Assembly (NCBI GenBank): GCA_932294295.1
Contig: OW028581.1
Location: 17,969,162-18,033,161 of the forward strand
DNA from: Alitta virens
Lineage: Eukaryota > Annelida > Polychaeta > Phyllodocida > Nereididae
Direction of reading: 5' to 3'
Length of the DNA stretch: 64,000 nt
The notes below the pieces were generated by a model. That model ran no database searches and had not been told where the DNA came from. It saw only the letters and a list, made by a program, of their open reading frames with translations. Of the stretch, positions 33,701 to 47,217 are shown one piece after another (position 1 is the first letter of the stretch; each line of letters begins with the position of its first letter). Both the position numbers and the translations under genes were made by a program.

Positions 33701-36700
33701 TGAAAACAAAAGCATTTGTCGTGTATTTGGTTATTGTTGATAATATCCATGTGATATTGTGGCAAATTAACGGTGAAGTGGGTGAAGTCGATAAGTAATA
33801 GGTGAGTGTGCTGTTGAAAGTAACAATTTTTATGGTTTATAAATGCTGTGGACAAGTATTGTGGAATATGTAATAGATGGATGCAGATGTCTGGCATGTG
33901 ACATACCTGTGAGATTTATGAATTATGTCCTCGGAGTCCTCGCGTTGAGGTCACCCTCTAGACTGAGGTGATGTTTGACTTCTTCTCCGATTATTTTTGC
34001 ACGGTCTACTGAACACATTGTATGTACAGAACACAGGACTGAATATTGCAATGTTGCTCTCCATGTCATTCTTCAATCTTCACTAGAGTGGATACATACC
34101 TACATACCCCCCCCCCCCCCCCCCCCCTTTTGCCAGTAGAGTACACAGTTTATTTGAGGTAGCATATGGGACCCGTACAAAGTTGTGCTTCAGTGGATAG
34201 TACCTTTAACATTGTCAAATGCTTTGGAGTGATCATTGGATTATGCCTCACTGAGGTGGGTAATCTTTGTGATTGTTGTGAGATAACTAGTTTATTTATG
34301 TAACATGTCAGATTAGTTTTGGAGGAAGATCAAGATATGTAATTGAAGAAGAGAAAATGTTGGAAGATTTATGTTGATAATATAAACTACCCGAGTAGGA
34401 GGTCTCTACTTTCTTGAATATTTTTGAAGTGAAGTTTTAGAATTTTTTTCTGGATTGAATTCATGATTTAATTGAATGTCATTTAATTTAAATTTTTCAA
34501 TTAAATATTTTCAATTTCATTTATTTATTTTGCTCAGCTTACACGATTATAACATATAAATAATACTATTATTATTGAGTAGAGCTGGGTGACCCCTCTA
34601 AGATGTTAAGGTACATCGCTACTGAGGGGCCACCCAAATGCCTTATACAAAGTTATGTACTAACTACATGGAGCCAGTGGAGTGACACTTAACTGGACAA
34701 TATTTTGAACTAAAGTAACATGGAAACGCTACTGGCCCAAAGCCATAACACTAGATTTGAAAAACCCTGATGTTTTTGTTTCAAGTGTCAGATACATGTA
34801 CTGAACTTAAAAAAAAAAATTAAAAATGCACCTGGCGAAATCTCAAGTTCACTTCCTAATTCCGGACAGCAGCCAGTTATTTCGAGTCTCGTTTAACATC
34901 CAGGTAAACAAATAAGGTCACGTGACCATTGTTGCACCAATTGTTTACTATTCAGGTCCGTTTATGGGCTCCTGATCGTGCTGATGTCACAGTGATGTGA
35001 GGTTGAGTGAAGTCAAACATAGTTAAAACATGCAGCTGCATATGACTCATCATCATTCACTGTCATGGGAATTACTGTAATGTAACTAAAACTGTAAAAA
35101 CTGTCTCAGTTGTCAAACAGGAAAATGACAATTTAAATTTTCATTTGGAGTTTTGATTTAACTTTCTTGAGCACGATAAACACAGTGCATGAACTTGGTG
35201 ATCGCGAACTTTTTGTCATGTACTGTCAAAATTGCAATATACAGCTGTAATGTCACTTGATGCACTGGAGATTCCAGTAGAGAAAAATTAGTATTTCTTT
35301 CAAATCGTCTGATCTTTTTTAACCTTTTGGTTTTTAAATATATATTTTGCATACATAAATATGTATGATATATACATCCCACCATGCATAGCATTGCATA
35401 CTGGGCCGCAACTGTTTATTTATGTGTAAATTGACCTCAGATATGAAGTGCATTGAATCAGATGTGTTTGTAATAGTATTTGTAAACATGCAAGCACCCA
35501 TCATGCACATTCCATTACGAGTATCATATAGCTGCTGCTTGCTTGCCTGGAGATGTGCATTCATATCTCCCATAAAAATCACCTCACTCAGTCATCTCAC
35601 TACATGACCTCACTTTGTGACCTCTGTGTGGCACATGGGCAATTACGTGAACTCTCGTGCAGCACGAGACTTTGATTGAGAGGTCAGGTGTCACGTGATC
35701 ATGGTGATGTAAGGTCAACTCAGAACGAGGCTGCTAACTGTTTTGTCGTGTGCTGTGACACTTTAACAGTTTATGAAATCTCCCCTCAAGTGATTTATCT
35801 TTTTTCTCGTATTTTTGTGACAACATTTTCTTGAGGTTTAACATTCCTCTCTGCATCAGTGAATGTGTTACTTTTGCTTTGCCAATTTAGCTAAGCTTGT
35901 TGTCAGCAGCTGAGTAGAAGAATATAAGCAATGGTGGATGGTTTATCATCCAACATAGTTTTCCTCAGACCACAAAACTTCATGTTGGACTCATCACTCA
36001 TCCACTATTGTTATGATATTGTCCCCTGAGAGATGCTTCTATATGTGTTTTAATCCTGATGGTGATAACTGCTTATTGATTTTTACAGCTAACAAACTAT
36101 CCTGGTAGGTTAATTGAAATAGAATTAAGTGTTATACAGTACACAATGTAGGAAGTATGGACCATATGACCAATTTCACAAATTATAATCTACTTTCAAT
36201 GGTTGGAAAAAATTTTTTTTTTGAGTTATTGACTTTCTGTCCTTACTAAATTCATGTTTATCATGTTAATGCGGTTGAATGTGACCAGCTATGATGACTA
36301 CTGTGTGCAGTCATTTAGTGAGATCGGTATTCAACTCAAAGGACATACAATCATGGACTGCACAGATGTGCAACTGTGGTGTATGATCAATTCGTTGAAT
36401 GTTGATACAGTATCATGAGCATTGCTACCGTATTGACTTAATTACAAACCTTGGTGATTAGTATTTCAGAACAAACCTTCATCCCTTGTCCAAATGAGAG
36501 CAACGCATAATCGAGATGCTAACTTACCAATGTGACTTGGATGATTTTTGTATGCACCAAGCATTGCACTTACTATCCTAGGTGTTGGTGGATGTGTCTA
36601 GGTCTAATCGAACTGATACGGTAAATGGCAATCTCTGCCACATCTGAATGTTTATGCACAATTCGTGTATGTTGCTTTAGTATGTACAGTTGTGGGTTGT

Positions 36701-39700
36701 GGTGACCATAAGATATCGATACCGTACAGTCTGCACTTTTATCGTGATTATTTATAACATGGTAAAATGTTGCAGTTGTTGAACTGAAATCTGCAGAAGT
36801 TGTGCTAATTAGTAATTATCACTGTTATACACATTGAAATTGTAAACCCGCTTATGACAAGCTCTTGATAGTGGATACTGGAAGATAACAAGGCTAACAT
36901 ATGCATAATTATATGTGAGTATATTTTGGTGAAATTCAATCATCTTTAGAGTCAATTTTAGGCTGACAAATGAAGTTATGTCTCACTCTCCGTTTGTGAA
37001 CACGATTTCAATGTGTCGATGTCTCAGTGCTACTGCTCTAAAGAGGCAGATGTAATGATGAGATGAAAAGGCCTCACCATGTAGACCACTTGGCCTCAAG
37101 TGGCAGGGTCACGGTTAAGCATTGTTATGGCTACAGGGGGGCACAGGGTTCCAAGCTATTCTAGATATTAAAAGTGTTGCATTCACTTAAAACTCTGGGA
37201 ATGTTTCGATAAAACTGGTGAGCTGGGAGCTGGGAAGTGCATTATAAGGAACATTTATTTGAGTCTTCATGATGTGGATGCATGAACTAATTGAACTTTT
37301 CCCAAGCTACTTGATCAAGTAGATATATATGCTGGTGAAGGTGGTCAGCAGTGCTCAGCACATTGCTAACTGGTAATTTCCTCAGGAAATTTTTGTGATT
37401 TCACTGGAAAAGACCAGTGAATTTTCAGGGAATTTGCTTTCTTTAAGAGCTAAACTTGACATAGCAAAGATTACAGAACTATTGAAAGACCAAGCTAAGC
37501 AGCAAACTAAGCAAGCATGAGAGTGGAGTGTTTATCCTGGGGACATGCTGTGTTGATTATGCAGTCTGCCCACGGTCTGCCTGGGGCCTTTAATCATGTT
37601 CAACATGTACCAGCCCACCAGATTCCCCTATGGTCTTGTTGCCACTGTTACCACCTCATTCAATCTTTGCACCAATCACTTCTCACACTTTTTTGTCCTC
37701 TTCATTTGAACATGTTGAATTGGACAAATGGAAGAAGTAGCTATTGGACAGTTTGGAAATGTCTCTATTCTGAGAATAATTCAGCGCTAGTGGACAACGC
37801 ATTGTAAAATAGGTTATAATGCTACAGGACTATAATGATTTAGTTCAGATAGTCATTGTCATATGTTGGTAATTTGTTGGTTTATGTCACTGGAGAATAG
37901 CTTGTATTTAATTATAGTGACATTAATTGTTAATTCCTGAAAGTAACTTTAGGAACAGATGTCATTGCTGTTCATCATTATAAACAGTTTGACTGTCTAG
38001 TTTTTTGGTCAATATGTAATCATAAATGTCATCTGTATCAATTAAATGCCTGTTAAACCTTCACTTGCATATCAGCATCATCAGTAATAGCTTTTGCAAT
38101 ATTTCGTCAATGTTTCATTTTTAATGTTATAAAAATGCAATGTTAGATGTTAAAAGCCAGATTGTGGAAATGAAACTTGTTTAAGATTTATGTTTCAATA
38201 AACGGCATGGTAATATGATGATATAAGCGGCATGGTAATATGATGATATATTTCTCCTGAATTATATTGTGAATCAAACTCAAAGCAACAAATGGAAGTT
38301 AGCGCTTATTTCGACTTTCTGAGTTATAAAGAGCTTTGTTGTTGCTGATGAATCTGTGACCATGTTACGGAGACAAGCCGACAAGCATCCAGCCAAATTT
38401 GCTTGTTACAGCCCCAGTGAGCATGATGAGTAAGTCATTGTGGGTGTCATCAGAGGGCAACCTCTGAAATTGCCACTGGCTGGATATAAACAATGGCCTA
38501 ATGAGTAGAGTTCTACTTTTAGCTCTGAATCTGCCCTGAAACCCTGGGTTGTTTTTCAGCAGTTTGAGTTGTCAACTCAAGAGTGGGCGGGTTAGTTTAT
38601 TGTATTTGTTTAGTTACCACCGCAGGCGTTTAGTAATAAATATTTTGGAGAAAGCCTTGGCTTCCAGATCGATTTGATTAGATACCCAATGATGGTTTCC
38701 ATTCGAGAATTAAAATGAAGTTAATTAACGTTACATGTCTCTGATGTCTACTATATCATCAACAGTTTGTTGAGCAAATATTGTTGAAGTTATTAATTTC
38801 ATTCACAGGCTGACTGTAGTCAGGTAAAAACAGTAGTGTACAGTTGGAAATATAGGGGAGTAGTCAATGATCACACTATTCAACCATTGGGCTGTTAATA
38901 TATTCATATCTTTTTCGTGAGGTTAAGACATATCAAAATTGGCTTGCTTATAAGGTGACCTTTATTGAGATGTCCTTGAGCAGTTTCAGTCATGGAAGTA
39001 ATTATCCTGATTATATTGGTGACGCAAATATGATATTTTATGTATGTGCAAATTTATCGTTGTTTATGTGAAGTCATGGATTATGTACAATTTCATCATA
39101 GTCATCAATATATCTGATACAAATTCATTCAATGGCAGACTTTTGATTGCAGTACATAAAATTAATTGAACACGTTGAACTGTGTGAAAGTCTTCCTATA
39201 TCATTATCAGATATATATATGATCATGACATGTATATGGAGCTTAAAAGTCTGTGGGAAGGGTTTTGGTTGTTAATTGATACACATGACAGGACTTACAT
39301 CATGTTATTTTCTAATCTATATTTATGGCATATGATATTGTACAGTTAATGCATAACATATAGAGGTTTTAAAAGGCAATAATCAATTAGTGTGTTAGAT
39401 GATTCCACCATTATGTATGCCATTGTATTCTATGGTGTTCAGTCAACTTCAGTGTACGAGGAATGCCAGATTTTATCGATGAATTTCTTTTTTATCTCCA
39501 CATTCTATGATTTTGACACGGAAGTCCATGTGTACATTGAATTCAAATCACAGTGAGTATAGATAATGATGTATTCCCAGTTGTATATTATCATAATTAT
39601 TAGCATTGATTGTGGAGGAACATGATTTCCTTATCTTTATCATTGACAATTGAATGTTTACTGAGTTTGTTTGATTAGATTTTCGTAAAGTCTCAGTTAT

Positions 39701-42000
39701 TCAATTAAAAGTTGTGAGGAAATAATCAAATTATATGTTGATATATATAATTGATAAAAAATATTGCGTATTGATGACATTGCTCATTATCATTTGCATG
39801 ATTTACATGATTTGAAATAGGAAGATTATGTTATAAATGCTTTTTTTATTGTTTATACGATGGGTCATCGTTGTTTGGAGAAGTTATTTTCAACAACTGG
39901 ATAGTGGAAGATTTACTTTAAGCAATAAGAGGGTTTATTTCTCAAGAATTGAACTATAGTCGTCTGCCAGTCTATTGAAAGTTTGCCAACGACTTTAACC
40001 TTGAGCCAAAAAAAGCTTTGCCCTCATCGGCTGCATACCTGTGAAAATACCTTTGAAAATAACCCAGTGTCACATGAGCCCATAAACCCTAAAAGAAGTT
40101 GTAAAGGTATTTGTGAATGTGTATATATTATTGTATATTGTACTACATTATATAATTGTATATAAATTTAGACTCCCATGTGGACATGATCATGATTATA
40201 TTTATAATTATGATAACGAGTCTATGACATATATATATATGTTACTTTATTTGTTCTTTACATTAGTGATTAGAGGCTAAGTTGTGGAAAACCGCTATCT
40301 CATATATGTATATTCTATTAACAAAAATAAGCTAACCAAAGACAGCATTGGACAACCATAGACTATACAGTTGTATAAAAATCTAAGACTGGTTGTCTTG
40401 AACTTGTCCACCAGGCAACCTATCTGAAATATCCTGAATCATACTCTCTAGGGTAGCAGAATATGGGCCAAATCAATGTATATATTTTTCGATCATAATG
40501 AAATAAACTAATGTAAGACTGTTTCATTATCATGATTATAGAGATATTTAGGCTGCTTTCGCCAGTAACCAGAGATGGTCTGGCCTCAATTAGCTTATGA
40601 TGAGAAGGTTCAATGGACATGGTGTATTCTAGCATGTGCATTTGTACATTGTTGTATGTGACAAAACCATTTGTCTTTTAATTACACACTAGGATGCCCC
40701 AGGATTAAGCAATGTAATGATTGTAGCATATGGTGGCAACTCACACTGATTTACTCACCGCTAAACACTAGTGGTGTTCTGTGGACTGCACAAATATATG
40801 GCATTCCTTTCTGACAGGTCTGGGTGTGCAAAAACACCTCACTGTAAATCATATGTGGTGCTTGTGGTGTGTTGTGTGTGTATGTGTTGTGGGTGCAGTA
40901 TTATGTCCATAGTCTTCAGCATGGTCTTGTGGACAGTTCTAGTGTTGAACCTGTTATTTCACAAAACCTGTAATTGGTACTTGTGGTAATTGAATAGAAT
41001 GGGTCATTACCGCCATTTTCTCTTACACTGGAATGGAATGTAAGACCATTATATTGGGTCTCTAATAACAGGGTATTTTTGATGGACTGTCCCACAACCG
41101 AGAATGTAGCAGATGTATTAGTTAGACTACTGTGTTGTTAATTCATGTTAATTGTAATGAATCCAGACAAATGTTTGTATGATTAGTTCAAGTGGAATCC
41201 ATTGCAGTAATCTGTCATTGCTTATCATGCTTATGATAAATGGTGGAAACGATTTGACATTGTTTGGTAATGTATTTTCTCTAATTTTGTGTTTCGATTC
41301 GTAGTGTTTGACTTATCAGCTTATCATCATATGATCATGGCTATTACGGTACCACATGCCCCTTCCACATGTTCCAGCTGTGTCTAGATATGTGCCTTAT
41401 ATTTGGCAGGGGTCTGTGCTATTACATACAAATGTTGTATTGCAAGTTATTTAGACTCCCTTCTTATAATGTGTATACATGCTGAAGGAATATAGCACCT
41501 TGTGCTACATTTAATGAAAATACATTAACATTTAACATCATACTTAACGTTAAACATGTCAAAGTATTTTACATAAAAGAATTAAACATATGGCGACACT
41601 GCTCGCACAACATAAGGTATCGCTGTACTATGACTTGGGTAGTGAATTCTATTCAGTCTTGCTTAACTTATGGAGTTGGGTTACAGTGTGGGCATATATC
41701 ATGTCAAGCGATAGTGTCTATGCTTTTTATGATATTGCTTCAATGGCTGTATTAGGTGTATGCATATGCATATATCAGGTGTAAATAGACCTGTTTCAGT
41801 GAATGGGTTCATCGCTTGGGTATCATTCACACTCTGTGTATTACCAGGAATGTTTTTGTCAAAAGTGCTAGAAGGGCACTTAAATTTAAATCAGCATGAT
41901 CAGGGTTTTGGTTTTGACTTGGGATATGAGTTTAATTTGCATAGAACAAGTTCAAATGATTTGGTTGTCTGAGCAATAGTGCAGTTGAACCTCCTGATGA
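27789..42000 (+). other. long non-coding stretch, possible first intron (part 1)
   Basis: No exon or protein family is recognisable in about 14 kb. The + strand looks rich in T and G, as in introns transcribed left to right. Homopolymers occur at 30,001-30,010 (G) and about 34,109-34,127 (C). A 12 bp palindromic E-box (GGTCACGTGACC) is at 34916-34927. GGGTGACCCCTC at about 34,588 pairs with GAGGGGCCACCC near 34,625. A 25 bp tandem duplication is at 38203-38250. Open frames such as 29482-29844 have no family signature. Confidence 0.45.
38203..38250. repeat. 25 bp tandem duplication
   Basis: CGGCATGGTAATATGATGAT with its ATAAG tail occurs twice head to tail (38203-38227, then from 38228). Confidence 0.8.
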
Positions 42001-42160
42001 TACAGTAACAGTTCATAGATTTTTTATACTGTATTAATTTGAATATTGACCATGTCTCAATTAGATATTGGTTGTTATTCTGCTAATTACACATTTTTAA
42101 TGTGACGTTGAGAATAGATTCAATATGATTTAAATCTGGAATAGTCACGGAGCTCATACT

Positions 42161-42225
42161 GGTTGGCAATTGGTTACTACCCATCGAAATGGTTGGCAAT
42201 TGGTTACTACCCATCGAAATGGTTG
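42161..42225. repeat. 30 bp tandem duplication
   Basis: The unit GGTTGGCAATTGGTTACTAC followed by CCATCGAAAT is present twice without a mismatch (42161-42190, 42191-42220), and a third unit starts. The absence of divergence implies a recent event. Confidence 0.9.
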
Positions 42226-42832
42226 ATGCATATGAGGAGAAATATTTATTCCCCTCAGTAGTAGGCCCTTACCAAGGATTCCTTTAAAAGTGCAGTTAAG
42301 TACATGACTGCATGTTGTATTTATTGTTCCTTAGTTGGTGGATAACTATTAGACTATAGTGTAATATATGAACTCTTAATGTAAACACTGCTTCTGTATT
42401 CAGTATTTTTTCAGGTATTTGTATAGGTGTATGTACGTTATTGTGGTTTGTCTAAAAAATACACCCAACTTTCCCCACCCATATTATGATAATCATGGTG
42501 ACTAAACCTCACTGGCTATATGCCAAGATATCCCTAACTACAAAGTGACCAACTGTGTGGAAACGAGGAGACATCATAACAATGCATAAGTCTTGGCAAT
42601 TTCTTGACAGTATGTGATTGTATTTGCCCAACTGAGGAAAGTTATGTACCTTGAGGGACTGTATTGTCTAAGTACAAGGTCTCCTCAATGACTGATGGTG
42701 AAATAATCACCTTTGTGCAGTACAAAGACTTGTGATGAATGCAAAGGAGTACCCATCTTCATGTATTATGGTATTGTTAATAGTGCATTGCATAGACTAC
42801 TGTTGAACCAGTTCTTAAGGTCACCTCACAAG

Positions 42833-42910
42833 TATTTTAATATACAACAACTGGCCAATATGCAATTTAAATATTTTAATATACAACAACTAGCCAATAT
42901 GCAATTTAAA
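42833..42910. repeat. 39 bp tandem duplication
   Basis: TATTTTAATATACAACAACT followed by (G/A)GCCAATATGCAATTTAAA is repeated twice with one mismatch (42833-42871 and 42872-42910). Confidence 0.9.
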
Positions 42911-44640
42911 TTAATTTTTAAGCCAAATACGCTCATTTAACATGTTTAACATCTGCCGACCGTCTATTGTAAATATTTACTTGTATGGATGTCAATTTTA
43001 AAGCATATTATAAAATGATAATGATAATGAACATGAATTGAAATACTGCCTCAAAGTAGTCCGAGACACTACCTCATGACGGCATGGTTGCAAGTGACAG
43101 TTTATTTGGTCTAACCTCAAAGTAAGATGTCAATTTTAGACCTTACGGTGTTCTTACCATTTGAATTTACCACACAATTAAGACGACCTCTCCACTGGAA
43201 TTTATACACTTTTCTGACCAAACCTTGGACTTGTAGTTAGTAACAAAGAGCATAACATGCTTAGACACTGTTGAAAAATATAGAATTATTTGTTTATCAT
43301 GTTTACACAATAATTACATAAATGTAATCGAAGGAGTCGCTGAAGTTAGTCATGTTGATATCATTAATCTGTTTATAATCATGATAATAGAATGTGTAAT
43401 TTGTGTCTTAACATTTATATTACCTTATCATGTTCATGGGTTGTTGAATAGTATGTAGTGCTAAATATGGCTCATAGTTAATTCGCTCAGTGGACCATAA
43501 TTTAAACACAATAGTGGTCTGAATTGAAGTGAATAAATAGAAATGCATTGAACAGCTGTGTTGAATGAGTCCCAACTTATCAGTAGTCCTAATGTACACA
43601 TTGACAGGGTGACCCAGAGTGTTATATTTCTTTATTATGATGTCTGGCATTCATAGAAATGTTCTGAGGTCTATTGGAACATGTTTAGGTGGTTTCTTTT
43701 GGTTGTAATGTGTGTTTTGGCTCTAGCTTCCGCACACAGAATCCTGATCATGTTTTTATCCGTTTTTTTATGGGTCTGTCTGGCTGTTACCAGACTTGGG
43801 ATCAAAATATGAAGGAATAGTTGGTTTTAGATTTGGGGATATTATTGTAATGATGTTTCATGTGGTCTGAAGACTAGATCTGTGTTCTGGCTAGGCTATG
43901 ATGTCGTTGCGTTAATGTTGTCTGCAGTTGGTCTGTTTTGCACTGTCTTGTAGAATTATGTCAGTCTTGGAAAATTTTGATGAGAAGTGAATTATCAGTT
44001 GCTTCAAATCTCTGGAGATTGTTGTGAAATGAGTTGTGAGGGGATTGATAACCCACTGTAGTTGGATGGAGTTTTATGATGCATGATAGAAGCATCAGAA
44101 GATTAGATGTTTAGAATGATGTACGTCAGCATCATTCAATTCAGTCTCTTGGAGTCTTGGTTGGATTGTGACGTCACCGGATGTAGATGTGACGTCATTT
44201 GGAATGTTATAGAGAAATTAGTGTGAGATTGAAATCGCAACAGGAAGTTTCAATCATTAAATTTGGAGAATTGAGGCAATTCAAGCACTTGTACCATCAT
44301 TCTTGCTGTGTACAGAAGCACGTGATTAGATGTAACGTCACGATTGGATTGTTCTCTCTGCTCTCCAAGCTCAGAGCCGCTAGGAATGAGCGATGGAGTC
44401 AAATGGCATTGAAACATGCTTTGGTAAACAGATCTGTTTGAATGCAGGAAAAGTTGGAAACTTTAGCTTGTTTAGCGGTGTTTAGCCAGGCTGAATATCG
44501 ACCCGAATGTCTTTGCTGATCAATAGTACACTTGTTGTCTTGCTCGTCTGTGCAATTTTCTGCTACTGCAGTTTTTGTATGGCTTTAAAAAAAGGACTGG
44601 CTTCAACTTCCAGGTCTATTTTTGGTCTTAGCTTAGGAGG

Positions 44641-44702
44641 TTTAAATGCCCTTTTGTTTGGTTAAAATGCCCTTTTGCTTGGTTTAAATGCCCTTTTGCT
44701 TG
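44641..44702. repeat. three-copy 20-21 bp tandem repeat
   Basis: AAATGCCCTTTTGCTTGGTT is present three times with small changes (starting near 44,643, 44,664 and 44,685). Confidence 0.85.
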
Positions 44703-47185
44703 TTACTGTAACACAATGCCACATTTTGGATGATGTATCATCAATGATCGTCATTATCAATTTATCATCTCATTGTATCAGCTGGTTGTACTTAGTTATA
44801 TATAATTTTATTGACGGACGATGTCAGACAAGACATATATGTCACAAATACAAAAGATAACAAGATAAACGCAATCAGAAAATAATCAAAAAATAGGGAA
44901 TACATCAAAGACTATAGTTATAGATGGTTCCAGCCACCAAATTTAAGTATTTACATAAAATAGAAATGTTTCAATAGGTGTGTGAATGAATGGATGATTA
45001 TGATAATACTACACGTGCTGAAATGATTTTCATCTCACTTCCAACCATGAACATGTTTTATAACCAATGACCATGATGATGAACGGTAACTCCAACGAGC
45101 ATGTATTTAAGATTTGTGCTTTAGTTGCAGAATACATTCACATGGTCAAACTTTATGCATGCTAAGTATTGCATGCATCTGATCATGAAACATTTACTGA
45201 TCAGAAGCATCTCACCTGAGTATACCTGTCTTAAAGCTTCTCGCCAGGTGGTGAACATGGTGAAGTTGCATTGACCTTTCTCACCCGTGTCTCCTGTTGA
45301 TTAATATCAGTTAGACACCATTTGCAGGGAAGGCGTATACTTTTTGGTAACTAATCCTTGAATAGACACTAATGGACCTTTCATGGTTTGCCTTATTTAA
45401 CAACATTTAAAGGCGTCCGCTAAATAATTCAGCACCCATCGACAAAATATGCTACCTGTATTCCACTTGTCTTCTTTCTTATTCCCAGAAAAGCATCATA
45501 TGTGCTATTTCTGGCTGTGTGGATTGGATATTCAGATGCATCAGTGCTTTAGAACTGGATTTCTCTGCGCAGTGCTGTGTAAAAAGCCTGCTACGTTCCC
45601 CTTTGAAGTTTCCAGAGCAAGACTGCTGATGAAATTACCTCCATATGTAGTCACCTTTTAGCTTTTGTGTCTCTCCTGACCACACAAGAATATGAAGAAA
45701 AATGTGTGGAATGGAATGACGTCTAGCTGTTAGGAGGTCGATGAAGATGTATTTTTCTCTGTAGGTCTATACAAGTGAATTATGTATACATATAACAATA
45801 TATAAGGTTTGCCAGTAGAAGTGTGTCATGCCTGTGCAGTACAACGACTCCCACAACAATGTAAATTTCGATGATTATAAGCCAAGCAGTGGCTAATTCA
45901 GTGACTTATTGCTGTAGTGTCAAAGTTAAAATTTGTACAAGGAGAGTGTTTCAAAGAGCTCAAGATTCTGAAATATTTCAAAATGTGTTAGGCGGTCATC
46001 GCAGTGAGATATTTATACCAGATCTGAACAAATTTGGCTCATCTTGTTCATAAAGAATGATGAACTAAATTGGTTAATCAGTATTATTAACCTATAACCA
46101 ACTGTGAATTCATTATGCCAGGGCCTTGTGTATGAATGAAGAAATTACCATGTATTATTTATGCTGTGTGAAGTCATTGACCTTCAGCAATATTCAGCAG
46201 TGTATTCATGACCTTCGGTGGATTCGTTTCATACAGTACGTACGGAATCTATAGAATAGTGCAGATACTGTAACTATACTACAGTCCTTAAGTCTTATTT
46301 CAGCTACATAATCATTGAACATTTTCAGGCCCATCTCGATCTTTAATACCACATCAGCCTGGAAAGAAATATAGTATGGGCAACATCAGATGTTTGATAT
46401 GTTTGCCAATAGCAATATCATTTGAATATTGAGTATCGTTGACTCGACATTGAGTGAGTGACAGCAAAGGTGAGACGCCCTCAGAAATGATTCATGCCTT
46501 GATGTGTGTCGTGTTTGTTATGATGCCAGTCTTGCCAAAAGGACATTGATGTGGGATAGGTGGTCGTGTAACCTCTGCAAGACTTGAATATGAATGTTCC
46601 ACTTAAGTTAATAGGACAGGCATCTGGCCCAGCTTGCTTCTGTTATCATGATTATGACATTGTTTAGCTGTGGGCAGACGCCATAAGAAAATTGCACTGG
46701 GGATTTGGAAGAAATGATTGTGAGAAATGTTCATTTCGTTTATTTCTGTGTCTTTAGCTCCTGCGTCTGTAGCTCCTGCTTGAAGTGTGAGGGTTAGGAG
46801 TGATAAGACTTGTGTAGTAACTTAGTAAGAGTGATGATAGTAATTCTGATGAACACAGATTACATATACAGTTGTTAGTACAAAGTACATTTGCACGCTG
46901 ATGTGTGTTGTTTATTATCGCTAATAGGGGTCTGTACGGGTTCACAATATATCGATTAAACCAGTTATTGCAATCGATACGATTACATGAATCACTTTAT
47001 ATGGTGAACTGATAATCGTTTGACTTCTTAAATCAGTCCGTTTCCAGATACAGAACTCGTATTCCGCCGAAGTGTTTTTGTGGGTGATATTGCTAATTCC
47101 ATGAAATTTTTTCATTGTGAACAGAAAAGTTTTGAATATCTTTGTCAATAGGGGATTAAAACTTGCTAATGCAAATTATCTTTTG

Positions 47186-47214
<29 letters not shown>
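47186..47214. repeat. poly(A) tract
   Basis: A run of 29 A on the + strand follows CTTTTG. It may be a slippage tract or the tail of a retrotransposed sequence. I recognise no body upstream. Confidence 0.8.

Positions 47215-47217
<3 letters not shown>

Noticed and set aside
40861..40905. GT-rich stretch as a microsatellite or recombination signal
   Set aside because: The GT content is irregular with no sustained (GT)n run.
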